A stretch of 64,000 nt of DNA from Phaeobacter sp. (GCF_022825805.1 NZ_JAJDWC010000119.1:17250-81249), one strand, 5' to 3'; positions 27,481-37,577 are shown, numbered from the stretch's first letter. Numbers and translations: made by a program. Notes: a model not told the origin generated them from the sequence alone.

Positions 27481-29250
27481 TCACTCAGCCGCTTCGATCC
27501 CATCCGCGAGGATGGGCAATTGCATTTCAAAGACGGCGCCGCCGTTTTGACCGTTGCGGGCCGTCAGCCGTCCGCCTAGGTCGTTCACGATACCGGAAGA
27601 GATGGCAAGACCCAAACCCACGCCGTCGCCAGGCTGCTTGGTGGTGTAAAACGGCTCGAACAGGTTGTCGAAATCCTTGATCCCTGCCCCGTTGTCGCGC
27701 ACCGAAAGGGTCGCCGTCTCGCCTGCTGCGAGCAGCACTTCGACCTGGGGATCTTCAACCGTTTTGGTGGCATCCAACGCGTTGCGCAGCAGGTTCACCA
27801 TCACCTGCTCGATGCGCATCCGATCCCCCATCACCAGCACCGGCTGATCAGGCAGGATACGGGAGATTTTCACATGTCGTTGGCGCAGTTGCGGCTCCAT
27901 CATCGACAGGCTGGAGGTCAGCGCATCGCCCATGTTTACTGGGCTAAACACATCGCCGCCTTTGCGGGCGTATGATTTCAGCTGCCGCGTGATGGCGCCC
28001 ATGCGCTCCAGCAAATCATCAATTCTGCCAAATGAGGCAAGCGCCTCTTCGGGACGGTTGCGGTTCAACAGCAGACGCGCACCAGCGAGATAGGTTTTCA
28101 TCGCCGCGAGTGGCTGGTTCAACTCGTGGCTGACGGCAGCCGACATCTCGCCCAAAGCGGCCAGCTTCGAGCTCTGCGCGAGGCTTTGTTCCGCCACTGC
28201 AAGCGTCTCCTGCATGCGCTCACGCTCGGCAATTTCCCGCTGGAGCCGGGCGTTCAATACGCGAAGCTCTGCCGACTCTCGTTGAAACAGCGCCATACGC
28301 AGGGCACTGCGACGGCTGAGCGCATAGAACGCCAGCGCCAAAAGGATCGCGAATCCCATGATTTCGAGCGCCAGCACGGTGTTCACGCGTTCGCGGATCG
28401 ACGCATAGGTGGTGAAAGAGGTCAATCGCCAGCCCTGGAACGGGATCCGCGATTCCAATCGCATCACGGCCTCCCCCTGCAGATAGGCATCGGCTGGCAG
28501 CGCGGTCCAATCGGTGGTCGCGCGAATGGCCCGTTGGATGGCCCCGTCCGGGGGCTGCAACTCCAGCGCGTCGCGTTCGGACAGGCCGCGCCAGCGGGAT
28601 TCCGTTGCCAGGATGATCTGCCCGGTGCTGTCGCTGACCATCACCGCGTCAGAGATCCCCGCCCAGGCGCGTTCGAACTTTTGCAGGTCGACTTCGACAA
28701 CAATCACACCCAGCACGCCTGCTGTGTCAACGATACGGCGCGAATAGGTGAACCGATAGCCACCGACCTCTCGTTCAATAACCGAAAAAACCGTGGATTT
28801 TGCCCGCAGCGCATCCACGAAGTAGGCCGCATTGCGGTGGTTCTCGCCCAGACGGTTGCGGTCGGTCGCAGCAACTGTGCGCCCATCGCTCGCCATCAGC
28901 ATGATGGAGGCGGCGCCGATTTCTTCAACGAATGAAATCAGCCGCTGGGTCGACAGCGAAAAATCGTTGGATTGCAACGCCGCAATCAGCGCCTGATCGC
29001 GCGCCAGCAGCTGCGGCACAATCGCGTGGCGCCCCAATTCGCTGACCAGGTTGCCGGAATAAAGCGCCAGGCGCAGCTCTGCCCGGCTGCGCGTGGTTTC
29101 GGTAAAACGATGCGTAAGCGCACGGTTGGTAACCCAGACCGTCACCGCAGCGACAGCCATCAGCACGACCAAAGAAAACCGCACCCGCCAGGATGTCGTG
29201 CGGGAGCGGTGCGAGGCTCGTCTTGCAGGATCGTCAGGCGCTGCGGTCAT
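27481..29250 (-). CDS. dctB: DctB-type sensor histidine kinase
   Basis: A 589-residue kinase. One membrane helix is at ~23-41; a periplasmic double-PDC sensor (~45-295, with GYRFTYSRRI and GVIVVEVDLQ) is followed by a second helix at ~300-318. A coiled linker leads to the dimerisation helix with phospho-His375 in SHELNQPLAAMKTYL, and the HATPase domain carries NLLRNALDA, DNGAGI and GVGLGLAIS. This is the DctB layout for sensing C4-dicarboxylates. It is transcribed before dctD, 29 bp apart at the chosen dctD start. No dctPQM is adjacent; the TRAP genes at 53792-57354 are remote. Confidence 0.9.
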   Translation of the reverse strand: MTAAPDDPARRASHRSRTTSWRVRFSLVVLMAVAAVTVWVTNRALTHRFTETTRSRAELRLALYSGNLVSELGRHAIVPQLLARDQALIAALQSNDFSLSTQRLISFVEEIGAASIMLMASDGRTVAATDRNRLGENHRNAAYFVDALRAKSTVFSVIEREVGGYRFTYSRRIVDTAGVLGVIVVEVDLQKFERAWAGISDAVMVSDSTGQIILATESRWRGLSERDALELQPPDGAIQRAIRATTDWTALPADAYLQGEAVMRLESRIPFQGWRLTSFTTYASIRERVNTVLALEIMGFAILLALAFYALSRRSALRMALFQRESAELRVLNARLQREIAERERMQETLAVAEQSLAQSSKLAALGEMSAAVSHELNQPLAAMKTYLAGARLLLNRNRPEEALASFGRIDDLLERMGAITRQLKSYARKGGDVFSPVNMGDALTSSLSMMEPQLRQRHVKISRILPDQPVLVMGDRMRIEQVMVNLLRNALDATKTVEDPQVEVLLAAGETATLSVRDNGAGIKDFDNLFEPFYTTKQPGDGVGLGLAISSGIVNDLGGRLTARNGQNGGAVFEMQLPILADGIEAAE

Positions 29251-29287
29251 AGCTGAGATCTACCGCAAAGCCTGTCCCATCCACAAG

Positions 29288-29956
29288 TCACGCGGTAGTG
29301 ACAAGCCCGGCAAGTGCGCGGAAGACTGCCACCCCATCAGTGCCACCATGGCCCACATCTGCGGCCCGCTCGGGATGGGGCATCATCCCCAGCACACGGC
29401 GGTTGTCAGACAGGATGCCTGCGATATCCGCAACCGAACCATTGGGATTGTCCACATAGCGGAACGCGATGCGATCCTGGTCTTCCAGCGCAGCCACGGT
29501 GTCCGCATCCGCAAAATAGTTGCCATCATGATGTGCAATCGGAACATCGATCACATCGCCCTTGGCGTAACCTTCGGTGAAGGCACTGTTGCTGGTTTCC
29601 ACCCGAAGGCCCACGGTCCGGCAGATGTATTTCAGCCCTGCATTGCGCAGAAGCGCACCTGGCAGCACGCCTGTTTCGGTCAGGATCTGAAAGCCGTTAC
29701 ACACCCCGATGGCATAGCCGCCACGATCGGCGTGATCCACCACCGCTTTGCAGATCGGCGACTGAGCGGCAATGGCACCGCAGCGCAGATAGTCGCCATA
29801 GGAAAACCCGCCCGGCACACCGACAACATCGACGCCATCAGGCAGCGCCGTTTCCTTGTGCCAGACCATCGACACATCGCAGCCCGCCTGTTCAAAAGCC
29901 ACCGCCAGGTCGCGGTCGCAATTGGATCCGGGGAAGACAACAACCGCGGCCTTCAT
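29288..29956 (-). CDS. purQ: Phosphoribosylformylglycinamidine synthase subunit PurQ
   Basis: A 222-residue class I glutamine amidotransferase. [14 protein letters not shown] begins the protein. The nucleophile Cys is in [13 protein letters not shown] at ~86, and the His/Glu of the triad are in MMPHPERA near the end. It supplies ammonia to PurL for FGAM formation in purine synthesis. Its ATG overlaps the purS stop (ATGA), so the two are coupled. purL is not in the window. Confidence 0.95.
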   Translation of the reverse strand: MKAAVVVFPGSNCDRDLAVAFEQAGCDVSMVWHKETALPDGVDVVGVPGGFSYGDYLRCGAIAAQSPICKAVVDHADRGGYAIGVCNGFQILTETGVLPGALLRNAGLKYICRTVGLRVETSNSAFTEGYAKGDVIDVPIAHHDGNYFADADTVAALEDQDRIAFRYVDNPNGSVADIAGILSDNRRVLGMMPHPERAADVGHGGTDGVAVFRALAGLVTTA

Positions 29957-30186
29957 CCCTGCATCTCGATGCTGTAGGATTCGATCACGGTGTTGGCCAG
30001 CAGCTTCTCGCACATCTCGGCGACCTGGGCTTCGGTAGCACCTTCGGCCAGGTCCAGATCAATCACTTTTCCCTGGCGCACGCCATCCACCTGGTCAAAG
30101 CCCAAGGCACCAAGGGCGTGGCGCACCGCGTCCCCTTGCGGATCCAGAACTCCGTTTTTCAGCATCACATGCACACGTGCTTTCAT
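29953..30186 (-). CDS. purS: Phosphoribosylformylglycinamidine synthase subunit PurS
   Basis: A 77-residue protein starting [41 protein letters not shown] and [17 protein letters not shown] complete the PurS fold. It bridges PurL and PurQ in the separate-subunit FGAM synthase of alphaproteobacteria. The longer upstream reading frame is not needed. purC lies 109 bp upstream in the same direction, so purC-purS-purQ is a likely operon. Confidence 0.94.
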   Translation of the reverse strand: MKARVHVMLKNGVLDPQGDAVRHALGALGFDQVDGVRQGKVIDLDLAEGATEAQVAEMCEKLLANTVIESYSIEMQG

Positions 30187-30295
30187 CGTGTTTTCCCTCG
30201 AGATTGCGTTGGTACGGCGCCGTGCCGGACCACTTCCTTGGACTGAGAACAAAAATCCCGCCAAACCAGGGGCGGGATCTGAGATTACGTTTCCG

Positions 30296-31057
30296 TTAGT
30301 TCACCAACGTCGGCTTGCCTGCCGCAGGCGGATTGGTCGGCATCACCCCCAGACGGCGCGCCACTTCGCTGTAGGCGTCAGTCAGGTTGCCGAGATCGCG
30401 GCGGAACACATCCTTGTCGAGCTTCTGCCCGGTCTTCTGATCCCACAAGCGGCAGCTGTCGGGGCTGATTTCATCTGCAATCACCAGACGCTGGAAATCG
30501 CCATCATAGATCCGACCAATTTCAATTTTGAAATCAACCAGCTTGATCCCGACGGCCAGCATGACGCCGGACATGAAATCATTGACCCGCAGCGCCAGGC
30601 TGAGGATGTCATCCATATCCTGCTGGCTTGCCCAGCCGAATGCGGCGATATGCTCTTCGGTGACCAAAGGATCGCCAAGCGCGTCATCCTTGTAGCAATA
30701 TTCTACGATCGGCCGGGGCAGTTGCGTCCCCTCCTCCAGCCCCAAACGTTTGCAGATGGAGCCTGCTGCGTGGTTGCGCACGATGACTTCCAGCGGGATG
30801 ATCTCACAGCTGCGCACCAGCTGCTCGCGCATGTTCAACCGCTTCAGGAAATGCGTCGGTACGCCGATCTGTCCGAGACCCAGCATAAAGAACTCGCTCA
30901 GAATATTGTTGAGCACGCCTTTGCCTTCGATCACGTCGCGTTTTTCTGCGTTAAACGCTGTGGCATCGTCTTTGAAATATTGCACGATCGTGCCCGGCTC
31001 CGGCCCCTCATAGAGCGTTTTTGCCTTGCCTTCGTAAATCTTCTTACGCCGTGCCAT
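30296..31057 (-). CDS. purC: SAICAR synthetase PurC
   Basis: A 253-residue PurC starting [22 protein letters not shown]. Conserved ATP/substrate segments are [37 protein letters not shown] and [13 protein letters not shown]. It condenses CAIR with aspartate. The ATG at 31057 fits family length; the frame remains open upstream but that part is not conserved-looking. It is first in purC-purS-purQ. Confidence 0.96.
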   Translation of the reverse strand: MARRKKIYEGKAKTLYEGPEPGTIVQYFKDDATAFNAEKRDVIEGKGVLNNILSEFFMLGLGQIGVPTHFLKRLNMREQLVRSCEIIPLEVIVRNHAAGSICKRLGLEEGTQLPRPIVEYCYKDDALGDPLVTEEHIAAFGWASQQDMDDILSLALRVNDFMSGVMLAVGIKLVDFKIEIGRIYDGDFQRLVIADEISPDSCRLWDQKTGQKLDKDVFRRDLGNLTDAYSEVARRLGVMPTNPPAAGKPTLVN

Positions 31058-31365
31058 GCGGAGCCTTTCAGGAAACCAGCGGGAATCTCGTCGCGTCAAC
31101 TGCGGCCCTCTTAAGCCAAGGGGGCCGTTGTCGCAAGCATGCAGCCCAAACCAGTGCTGCAGCGCGTTGCGCGACGCCCTGGCTGTCCACCGCGCCTGCC
31201 ATGGCTGACGCTGACGCGCGATGCCGAAACCCCAGCCGCCCCTCTTGCGCAATGCCGTTATGGTTCACATATCAGATTGAGAACACAGCACATTACGCGA
31301 CAACCCGCATGATTATTCAGACGAGAGCTTAAAAGGACACCCCATAGCAGCGAACGGAGGGCACG
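31058..31365. other. Divergent intergenic region purC / zeta subunit, no gene
   Basis: This GC-rich to AT-rich spacer should hold promoters for leftward purC and rightward DUF1476. I see no RNA gene, repeat or convincing protein frame in it. Confidence 0.4.
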
Positions 31366-31683
31366 ATGACCACATTTGACAACCGCGAACAGGCCTTTGA
31401 AAACAAATTCGCCCATGACGAGGAAATGATGTTCAAGGCTGAGGCCCGATGCAACAAATTGCTGGGCAGCTGGGCGGCAGAGATCCTCGGCAAAACCGGC
31501 GCCGATGCAGAGAGCTACATCAGCAGTGTGATCAAAGCCGATCTGGAAGAAGCGGGATTTGAAGATGTGCTGCGCAAGGTTGCTGCAGATTTGACCGGCC
31601 ATGTCAGCCCGGACGAGGTGCGCGCCAAACGCGAAGAGCTGTTGCGCGAGGCCAAACAGCAGATCCTCGACACCAGCGCGTAA
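31366..31683 (+). CDS. F1Fo-ATPase zeta inhibitory subunit (DUF1476)
   Basis: A 105-residue acidic helical protein. The N-terminus MTTFDNREQAFENKFAHDEE matches the DUF1476 family, whose Paracoccus denitrificans member is the zeta subunit that blocks ATP hydrolysis by F1Fo-ATPase through its N-terminal segment. The C-terminal helices (SPDEVRAKREELLREAKQQIL) fit the four-helix fold. Not linked here to atp genes, as is usual. A GGAGGG ribosome site precedes the ATG. Confidence 0.9.
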   Translation: MTTFDNREQAFENKFAHDEEMMFKAEARCNKLLGSWAAEILGKTGADAESYISSVIKADLEEAGFEDVLRKVAADLTGHVSPDEVRAKREELLREAKQQILDTSA

Positions 31684-32065
31684 GCTGACCCAAAATCAAT
31701 GCTCAGCGCTGCGCAAGTCATTGAACAGGTGCGGCGCTTGATCCGAAGCCAAGGAATATGGGTTTTGGCTCCAAAGCCGCAAGCCTCCGTTCCTTTGGGA
31801 TTGCGTCTTTTGGGTCGAGCTGCCTCCGTTGAATAAATTTGACGCTATTTTGTCCGAGCGGATCCAGCGTCGTCAAAACCCTTGCTAAGCTGGGCTTTGA
31901 AGCGTGGTACACCGCCCGAGCCGCCCGGATCTGGCCATTGGACCCGTTTTTCGCAGGGGATTAACCGGCTGAACATCCCACTGCCCTATCCTGCTATTTG
32001 ACGATCACACGGCGTTGACCATTCGGCGCTGATCTTCCGATGTTGATAGTTCGATCTGGGGCCCG
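31684..32065. other. Intergenic region, no gene recognised
   Basis: The stretch after the zeta-subunit gene contains short frames on both strands with no recognisable sequence and ends at the start of the MprF-like gene. No terminator hairpin of good quality is visible. Confidence 0.3.
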
Positions 32066-34258
32066 ATGTTTCCGATTTCTCGCAACCACAGCGCAACGCG
32101 CCGATCGCGTTTGCCCCGTTTCTTGCGGATCCTCCTGCCGCTTGTGGTGGCGATTGCCTGTCTTGATGTGCTGCACCATAGGGTCACCCTGCCGGATATC
32201 GACCAGCTTACCCAGACACTGACGTCATATTCACCAACACAATGGGCCCTTGCGCTTGTCGCCACCTCGATCAGCTTCTGGGCGCTTGGCCGCTATGACG
32301 AGGTGGCCCACCGCCATCTGCAAACCGGCCTCGCGGGTCCGGCGGCCCGCAGATCCGGTATCATCGCCATTGCACTGTCCCAGACCATCGGTTTTGGCCT
32401 GATCACCGGGGCCTTCGCGCGGTGGCGCCTAATGAAAGAGCTGAGCCCGCTGCAGGCAGCACAGCTGACCACGGTGGTGTCCGCGACATTCATGTTGGCG
32501 CTGGCGGGGATCTGTGGCGCCGCGCTGCTGATCACCGGCGTATTTTCAGCCTCGACCACTGGTCAGGTCGCTGGCCAATTCACAGGCCAATTCACGGGCC
32601 AATTCACGGGCCAAGCCACAGGTCAAGCAACTGGCCAAGCAACTGGCGCGCCGCAATTGATGGTCTGGACCGGTGCAGGCCTGTTATTGGCGACCGGGCT
32701 GGTGATTGTTGCCGCCGCTATCGCCCCGGTGCTGAGGCTCGGGCCACTGCGCTTGCGCTTGCCATCATTGTTGGCGTTTTTGGCGCTGGCGGGCTGGGCC
32801 TTGATCGATGTAATCGCCGCGGGCACAGCACTATGGATGTTTTTGCCACCCGAGGTTGGCATCTCGCTCGCCATGCTGCTGCCTACCTATTTCATCGCCC
32901 TGGGCGCGGCACTGCTGTCATCGGCTCCGGGGGGCATTGGTGCTTTTGAACTGGCGCTTTGTGCCTTGCTGCCCGTGACCGCCGCGACGGAGGTGATTGC
33001 GGCTGTTCTCGCCTTCCGTCTGGTCTACTACGCGCTGCCCGCCTGCCTCGCGGCAGTTGGATTGGCCTGGCCCGCAGCCATCGGCATTGGCGCGCGATCC
33101 ACGCCCGACATCAGCGCGACAGAGGCTCTTATGGGTCACCAGCGCAGCCGCTTCTTCGACCCGGTCTGGGCGGATGATTACAACGGCCCCGCCAAGGCTG
33201 GCGTCGCGGAGACCCAGATCATCACGCAAAACCCCGGAGCGATCCACGCGTTTGGCTTCAACCAACTCGCGGTTCTGGATAGCCCACAGGCCAGCATCGC
33301 GCTGTTTTCACCCCTTGTTGGCACCCTGTCCGAGGCCCTGCCAGGGCTGTGCGCCTACGCCAAGGGCCGCAACACGGTGCCTGCGATCTATAAATGCAGG
33401 GCAACAGAGGCCCTGGCCCTGCGCCGTGCAGGCTGGCGCGTGGTGCGCATCGCTCAGGAAGCCATCATCGACCCACAACAGTTCTGCAAAGACGGCGCGC
33501 GGTTCCGACAGCTGCGGCGCAAACTGCGCCAGGCCGAAAAAGCAGGCGTTCAAACATATCCCGCCACACAAACCCTGCCGATCACCCAAATGCGCGAGAT
33601 TGATCGCGCCTGGCAGGGCAGTCGGCGCGTTGCGCGGGGCACGACGATGGGCCGGTTTCAGCCCGCCTACCTGCAGCGCCAGAGGGTGTTTCTGGCCTGG
33701 AACGGACCAGAACTGCTCGGCTATGTCAGCTTTCACACCGCGGCAGGGGAATGGTGTCTCGATCTTGTTCGGCTGCATCCCAGCGCGCCGGATGGCACCG
33801 GACACAGCCTGGTCTGCGCGGCGATCAATGCCGCAGCCGCGGCCGGTATCGTTCGGCTGTCTCTGGCAGCTCTGCCCGATCTGCAGGATCTGCCCTTTGC
33901 AAGATCGACCATGTTCGCAAAACGCCTGTCCCCGGCGGCGGGGCTGCGCCAGTTCAAGGCGTGTTTCGCGCCCCGCTATGAGCCCCGTTATGCCGCAGCG
34001 CCAAACACTGCGAGCCTTATCCTGGCCATGGCTGATCTGGTGCGCATGATCCACCGTCCGGGCCCCGTTCCGCCCTGGGTCTGGAGTGCAGCGCCAGATC
34101 ACTCCGATGCGCTTTCACACGCCTGGTCAACGGGGCTGTCAGATACCGCGCCGGTCGCCCACGCCAATGGCATATCCCAACCTGGCGCACCGCAGAGCGC
34201 CGATCTGCTTCATAATCATGATGAAGAAAATGAAATTGCCCTGCAGCGACGGGCATGA
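32066..34258 (+). CDS. MprF-like flippase/DUF2156 synthase fusion
   Basis: A 730-residue two-part protein. Residues ~20-355 form about eight membrane helices of the lysylphosphatidylglycerol-synthase TM (UPF0104) type, with FGLITGAFARWRLMKELSPLQAAQ and LLSSAPGGIGAFELA. Residues ~370-690 form the DUF2156 acyl-carrier/aminoacyl-transferase-like domain (AYAKGRNTVPAIYKCRATEALALRRAGW; RQLRRKLRQAEKAGVQ; GYVSFHTAAGEWCLDLVRLHP). This is the MprF layout, which modifies membrane lipids with amino acids. The lipid substrate is unknown. A 30-residue Thr-Gly-Gln repeat sits in a loop at ~165-194. The ~75-residue C-terminal tail is not conserved-looking. Confidence 0.8.
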   Translation: MFPISRNHSATRRSRLPRFLRILLPLVVAIACLDVLHHRVTLPDIDQLTQTLTSYSPTQWALALVATSISFWALGRYDEVAHRHLQTGLAGPAARRSGIIAIALSQTIGFGLITGAFARWRLMKELSPLQAAQLTTVVSATFMLALAGICGAALLITGVFSASTTGQVAGQFTGQFTGQFTGQATGQATGQATGAPQLMVWTGAGLLLATGLVIVAAAIAPVLRLGPLRLRLPSLLAFLALAGWALIDVIAAGTALWMFLPPEVGISLAMLLPTYFIALGAALLSSAPGGIGAFELALCALLPVTAATEVIAAVLAFRLVYYALPACLAAVGLAWPAAIGIGARSTPDISATEALMGHQRSRFFDPVWADDYNGPAKAGVAETQIITQNPGAIHAFGFNQLAVLDSPQASIALFSPLVGTLSEALPGLCAYAKGRNTVPAIYKCRATEALALRRAGWRVVRIAQEAIIDPQQFCKDGARFRQLRRKLRQAEKAGVQTYPATQTLPITQMREIDRAWQGSRRVARGTTMGRFQPAYLQRQRVFLAWNGPELLGYVSFHTAAGEWCLDLVRLHPSAPDGTGHSLVCAAINAAAAAGIVRLSLAALPDLQDLPFARSTMFAKRLSPAAGLRQFKACFAPRYEPRYAAAPNTASLILAMADLVRMIHRPGPVPPWVWSAAPDHSDALSHAWSTGLSDTAPVAHANGISQPGAPQSADLLHNHDEENEIALQRRA
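32558..32647 (+). repeat. In-frame 12-bp tandem repeat (TGQx)n
   Basis: About 7.5 copies of a 12-bp unit encode Thr-Gly-Gln plus Val, Phe or Ala inside the membrane half of the MprF-like protein, between two hydrophobic helices. Copies 2-4 (TGQF) and 5-7 (TGQA) are near-identical in DNA, pointing to recent slippage expansion. Confidence 0.9.
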
Positions 34259-34318
34259 CACACCGGATAATCACGTTTTTTGCGGCCCTACCGGGTCGTT
34301 TCGTTCACAGGACAGCCG

Positions 34319-35341
34319 ATGACCAACACTTTTGAAACCCTGCTAAACAGCAAAGATGCCCTGCTCGCCGATGGCGCAACCGGGACGAACCTGTTCAACA
34401 TGGGGCTGCAATCCGGTGATGCGCCTGAATTGTGGAATGTTGACGAGCCAAAGAAAATCACCGCGCTCTATCAAGGATCGGTAGACGCGGGCAGCGATTT
34501 GTTCCTGACCAACACCTTTGGTGGCACAGCAGCGCGTCTGAAACTGCACGATGCCCACCGCCGTGTCCGTGAGCTGAACCGCGCGGGCGCAGAACTTGGC
34601 CGCAATGTCGCCGACCGCGCCAGCCGCAAAATCGCCGTGGCTGGTTCCGTTGGACCGACCGGCGAAATCATGGAACCCGTCGGAGAGTTGAGCCACGCGC
34701 TGGCGGTCGAGATGTTCCACGAACAGGCCGAAGCATTGAAAGAAGGCGGCGTTGATGTTCTGTGGCTGGAGACGATCTCCGCGCCTGAAGAATTCCGCGC
34801 AGCTGCTGAGGCCTTCAAACTGGCCGATATGCCCTGGTGCGGCACCATGAGCTTTGACACCGCTGGGCGCACCATGATGGGCGTTACATCCTCCAACATG
34901 GCGCAGCTGGTCGAAGAACTGGATCCCGCCCCCATCGCCTATGGCGCCAATTGCGGCACCGGGGCCTCCGACATTCTGCGCACCGTTCTGGGGTTTGCAG
35001 CGCAGGGCACCGACCGCCCGATCATCTCCAAGGGCAATGCTGGGATCCCCAAATATGTGGACGGCCACATCCACTATGATGGCACCCCAGCCCTGATGGC
35101 CGAGTATGCGGTGATGGCGCGCGATTGTGGGGCAAAAATCATCGGCGGATGCTGTGGCACAATGCCGGATCATTTGCGCGCCATGCGCGAGGCGCTGGAC
35201 ACGCAAGAGCGATCGGATGCGCCATCTTTGGAGCGTATCGAGGCGGTTCTGGGTCCGTTTTCATCGCAAAGCGACGGCACTGGCGATGAAGCCGAGGCTG
35301 GCGAACGTCGCAACCGCCGCAGCCGTCGGCGCGCCAGCTGA
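34319..35341 (+). CDS. bmt: Homocysteine S-methyltransferase (BMT domain, split methionine synthase)
   Basis: A 340-residue BHMT/MetH N-terminal-type protein. LLADGATGTNLFNMGL begins the barrel. The zinc cysteines are in YGANCGTGASD (~218) and KIIGGCCGTMPDH (~284). The C-terminal tail is Arg-rich. The annotation could read betaine-homocysteine methyltransferase. But together with the corrinoid protein at 36876 and the DUF1638 gene at 37578, the locus matches the multi-part methionine synthase described in Phaeobacter inhibens, where this domain takes methyl from the corrinoid protein. The pterin-binding part is not in this window. Start ATG 34319. Confidence 0.88.
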   Translation: MTNTFETLLNSKDALLADGATGTNLFNMGLQSGDAPELWNVDEPKKITALYQGSVDAGSDLFLTNTFGGTAARLKLHDAHRRVRELNRAGAELGRNVADRASRKIAVAGSVGPTGEIMEPVGELSHALAVEMFHEQAEALKEGGVDVLWLETISAPEEFRAAAEAFKLADMPWCGTMSFDTAGRTMMGVTSSNMAQLVEELDPAPIAYGANCGTGASDILRTVLGFAAQGTDRPIISKGNAGIPKYVDGHIHYDGTPALMAEYAVMARDCGAKIIGGCCGTMPDHLRAMREALDTQERSDAPSLERIEAVLGPFSSQSDGTGDEAEAGERRNRRSRRRAS

Positions 35342-35397
35342 TCCAATGCAAGGCGCTGAGAGGGGTTTACTCACTCAGCGCAAGTGAGTTCGATCAT

Positions 35398-35423
35398 AGG
35401 CCTGCCCTCGGGCGGGCCTTATA
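35398..35423 (+). terminator. Terminator after bmt
   Basis: GGCCTGCCC and GGGCGGGCC pair with one wobble around two bases plus TC, then TTAT. A second hairpin, GCGCTGAG/CTCAGCGC, lies just upstream (35352-35381). It ends bmt before the convergent radical-SAM gene. Confidence 0.6.
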
Positions 35424-35554
35424 CTTGAAACGGCGTCCGATATAGTTTTGGTCAAACCGCCCTATGCAAATCCTGGGTTATGACCACCCCCTTTGACAGG
35501 TTCTGGTCAATGTGGTTTCGGGACACTGGAGTTACTCGCCCGTTTCTGCCCCGC

Positions 35555-36649
35555 TCAAAACAACGCCAGCTGATCGCCCGGTTGCGGTGGGCGCTGGAAC
35601 AGGTCGCAGCGCAACGGCGCGCGACGCTCCGACAAACCGAGCCGTTTGCAGGCGACCTGAAAGCGATGCGCCAACATCGCCGCATAGGGACCGTCACCGC
35701 GCATCCGCTGCCCCCAGCGGGGATCATAATCGCGCCCACCGTGCATTTCCCGCAAACGCGCCATGACCTTCTCAGCGCGCGCTGGTGCATGTTCCGCAAG
35801 CCATTCCTGCCAGAGCTGCGACACCTCCCGCGGCAAACGCAGCATGATCCAACTGGCCGCATCTGCACCGGCCTCTGCCCCGGCCGCGAGCAAAGCCTCC
35901 AATTCGTGATCCGTCAGGCCCGGCACCATTGGTGAGGCCATCACACGGACCGGAATCCCCGCATCCGACAGGCGCCGGATCATCGCCAATCTGCGCGCGG
36001 GCAGAGGCGCACGCGGCTCCATCCGGCGCAACAGATCCGGGTCCAATGTGGTCAGGGACACACCGACGCGCACCAGCCCTTTGGCCGCCATCGGCGCAAG
36101 AATGTCGATGTCGCGCTCGACCAGAACGCCTTTGGTGACAATCGCAACCGGATGGGAAAACGCCGCCAGCACCGACAGGCAAGATCTGGTGATTTCATGA
36201 TCCCGTTCGACCGGCTGATAAGGATCGGTATTGGTGCCAATCGCCAAAGTGGCCACCTTGTAGGATGCGGCAGACAGCTCCTTGCGCAGCATGTCCGCCG
36301 CATTCGGGCGCGCAATCAATCGGGTTTCAAAATCCAGCCCAGGCGATAGCCCGAGATAGGCATGACTGGGGCGCGCAAAACAGTAGATGCACCCGTGCTC
36401 ACAGCCCCTGTATGGGTTGATCGACCGATCAAACGGCAGATCCGGCGATCGGTTGTAGGAAATGATGCTGCGCGCCTGCTCAATTCGCACCTGTGTGCGC
36501 TCCACAGTTGGCATTGATGGGTCCGAATCCCCTGCATTTTCCCAGCCATCATCAGTGGTCACGCGATCCAGATCAAAGCGACCTGGCGCATTGCTGAGAC
36601 TGGCGCGCGCTTTGCGACGCAGAGGGTGGGATACTTCGGTCTGTTGCAT
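35555..36649 (-). CDS. PA0069-family radical SAM protein
   Basis: A 364-residue radical SAM enzyme. SINPYRGCEHGCIYCFARPSHAYLGLS carries the Cx3Cx2C cluster motif at ~85-91. NTDPYQPVERD and GLVRVGVSLTTLDPDLLRRMEPR follow the SPL-like/PA0069 pattern. The C-terminal half is typical in length. Its substrate is unknown. The ATG at 36649 is used; the longer frame upstream lacks conservation. It is inserted in inverted orientation between bmt and the corrinoid-protein gene. Confidence 0.9.
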   Translation of the reverse strand: MQQTEVSHPLRRKARASLSNAPGRFDLDRVTTDDGWENAGDSDPSMPTVERTQVRIEQARSIISYNRSPDLPFDRSINPYRGCEHGCIYCFARPSHAYLGLSPGLDFETRLIARPNAADMLRKELSAASYKVATLAIGTNTDPYQPVERDHEITRSCLSVLAAFSHPVAIVTKGVLVERDIDILAPMAAKGLVRVGVSLTTLDPDLLRRMEPRAPLPARRLAMIRRLSDAGIPVRVMASPMVPGLTDHELEALLAAGAEAGADAASWIMLRLPREVSQLWQEWLAEHAPARAEKVMARLREMHGGRDYDPRWGQRMRGDGPYAAMLAHRFQVACKRLGLSERRAPLRCDLFQRPPQPGDQLALF

Positions 36650-36875
36650 GCCGCGACTATGGCGCAGCCATGAGAACAAATAAAGAACAAATGTGAAAAA
36701 ACGAAGATCTGCATGCGAAATCTTCATTATTATTCCGCTAGTTTTGACCGTATAGGTCGGTTCAGAACGTGGCAATGTCGCAAACATTGCAGTCTTGCTG
36801 CGGCAATCTGGACCAATAGGGACAAAAAACCGATGCCACGCCGGGGAATACCCCGCCCAGTCAAGGAATATAAAA

Positions 36876-37577
36876 ATGTCGGACGACGCAGATGACATCA
36901 TCCTGGCAGAACTGAGCGACGAAGATCTCGTTCAGCAGATGTTTGATGACCTCTACGATGGTCTCAAGGAGGAAATCGAGGAAGGTGTGAACATCCTTCT
37001 GGAGCGGGGTTGGGCGCCCTATCAGATCCTGACCGAAGCGCTTGTTGGCGGTATGACAATCGTTGGTGCTGACTTCCGTGACGGCATCCTGTTCGTGCCC
37101 GAAGTGCTGCTGGCCGCAAACGCGATGAAAGGTGGCATGGCCATCCTGAAGCCGCTGCTGGCGGAAACCGGCGCGCCGCGCATGGGCTCCATGGTGATCG
37201 GCACCGTGAAGGGTGACATCCACGACATCGGCAAGAACCTCGTCTCCATGATGATGGAAGGCGCTGGTTTCGAAGTGGTCGACATCGGCATCAACAACCC
37301 GGTAGAAAACTATATCGAGGCTCTCGACGAGCACAAGCCAGACATCCTTGGCATGTCCGCTCTGCTGACGACCACCATGCCTTACATGAAGGTCGTGATC
37401 GACACATTGGTCGAGCAAGGCAAGCGCGATGATTACGTCGTGTTGGTCGGCGGTGCACCGTTGAATGAAGAGTTCGGCAAAGCCATTGGCGCCGACGCTT
37501 ATTGCCGTGACGCTGCCGTGGCTGTGGAAACCGCCAAGGACTTCGTTGCGCGCAAGCACAACCAGATGAGCGCCTAA
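36876..37577 (+). CDS. Corrinoid (B12-binding) methyltransferase protein
   Basis: A 233-residue protein of the MtbC/MetH-module type. The N-terminal helical cap (EGVNILLERGWAPYQILTEALVGGM) is followed by the cobalamin-binding Rossmann domain with GTVKGDIHDIGKNLVSMMM. Its DxHxxG motif provides the His ligand to cobalt. GMSALLTTTMPYMKVV and VLVGGAPLN complete the fold. Context with bmt and DUF1638 indicates the methyl-carrier part of a split methionine synthase. The ATG follows AAGGA. The 226-bp upstream leader has no clear SAM-II or cobalamin riboswitch match by eye. Confidence 0.9.
   Translation: MSDDADDIILAELSDEDLVQQMFDDLYDGLKEEIEEGVNILLERGWAPYQILTEALVGGMTIVGADFRDGILFVPEVLLAANAMKGGMAILKPLLAETGAPRMGSMVIGTVKGDIHDIGKNLVSMMMEGAGFEVVDIGINNPVENYIEALDEHKPDILGMSALLTTTMPYMKVVIDTLVEQGKRDDYVVLVGGAPLNEEFGKAIGADAYCRDAAVAVETAKDFVARKHNQMSA

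Noticed and set aside
36650..36875. SAM-II or cobalamin riboswitch upstream of the corrinoid-protein gene
   Set aside because: The leader is 226 bp, but I could not find the conserved core of either class by eye.
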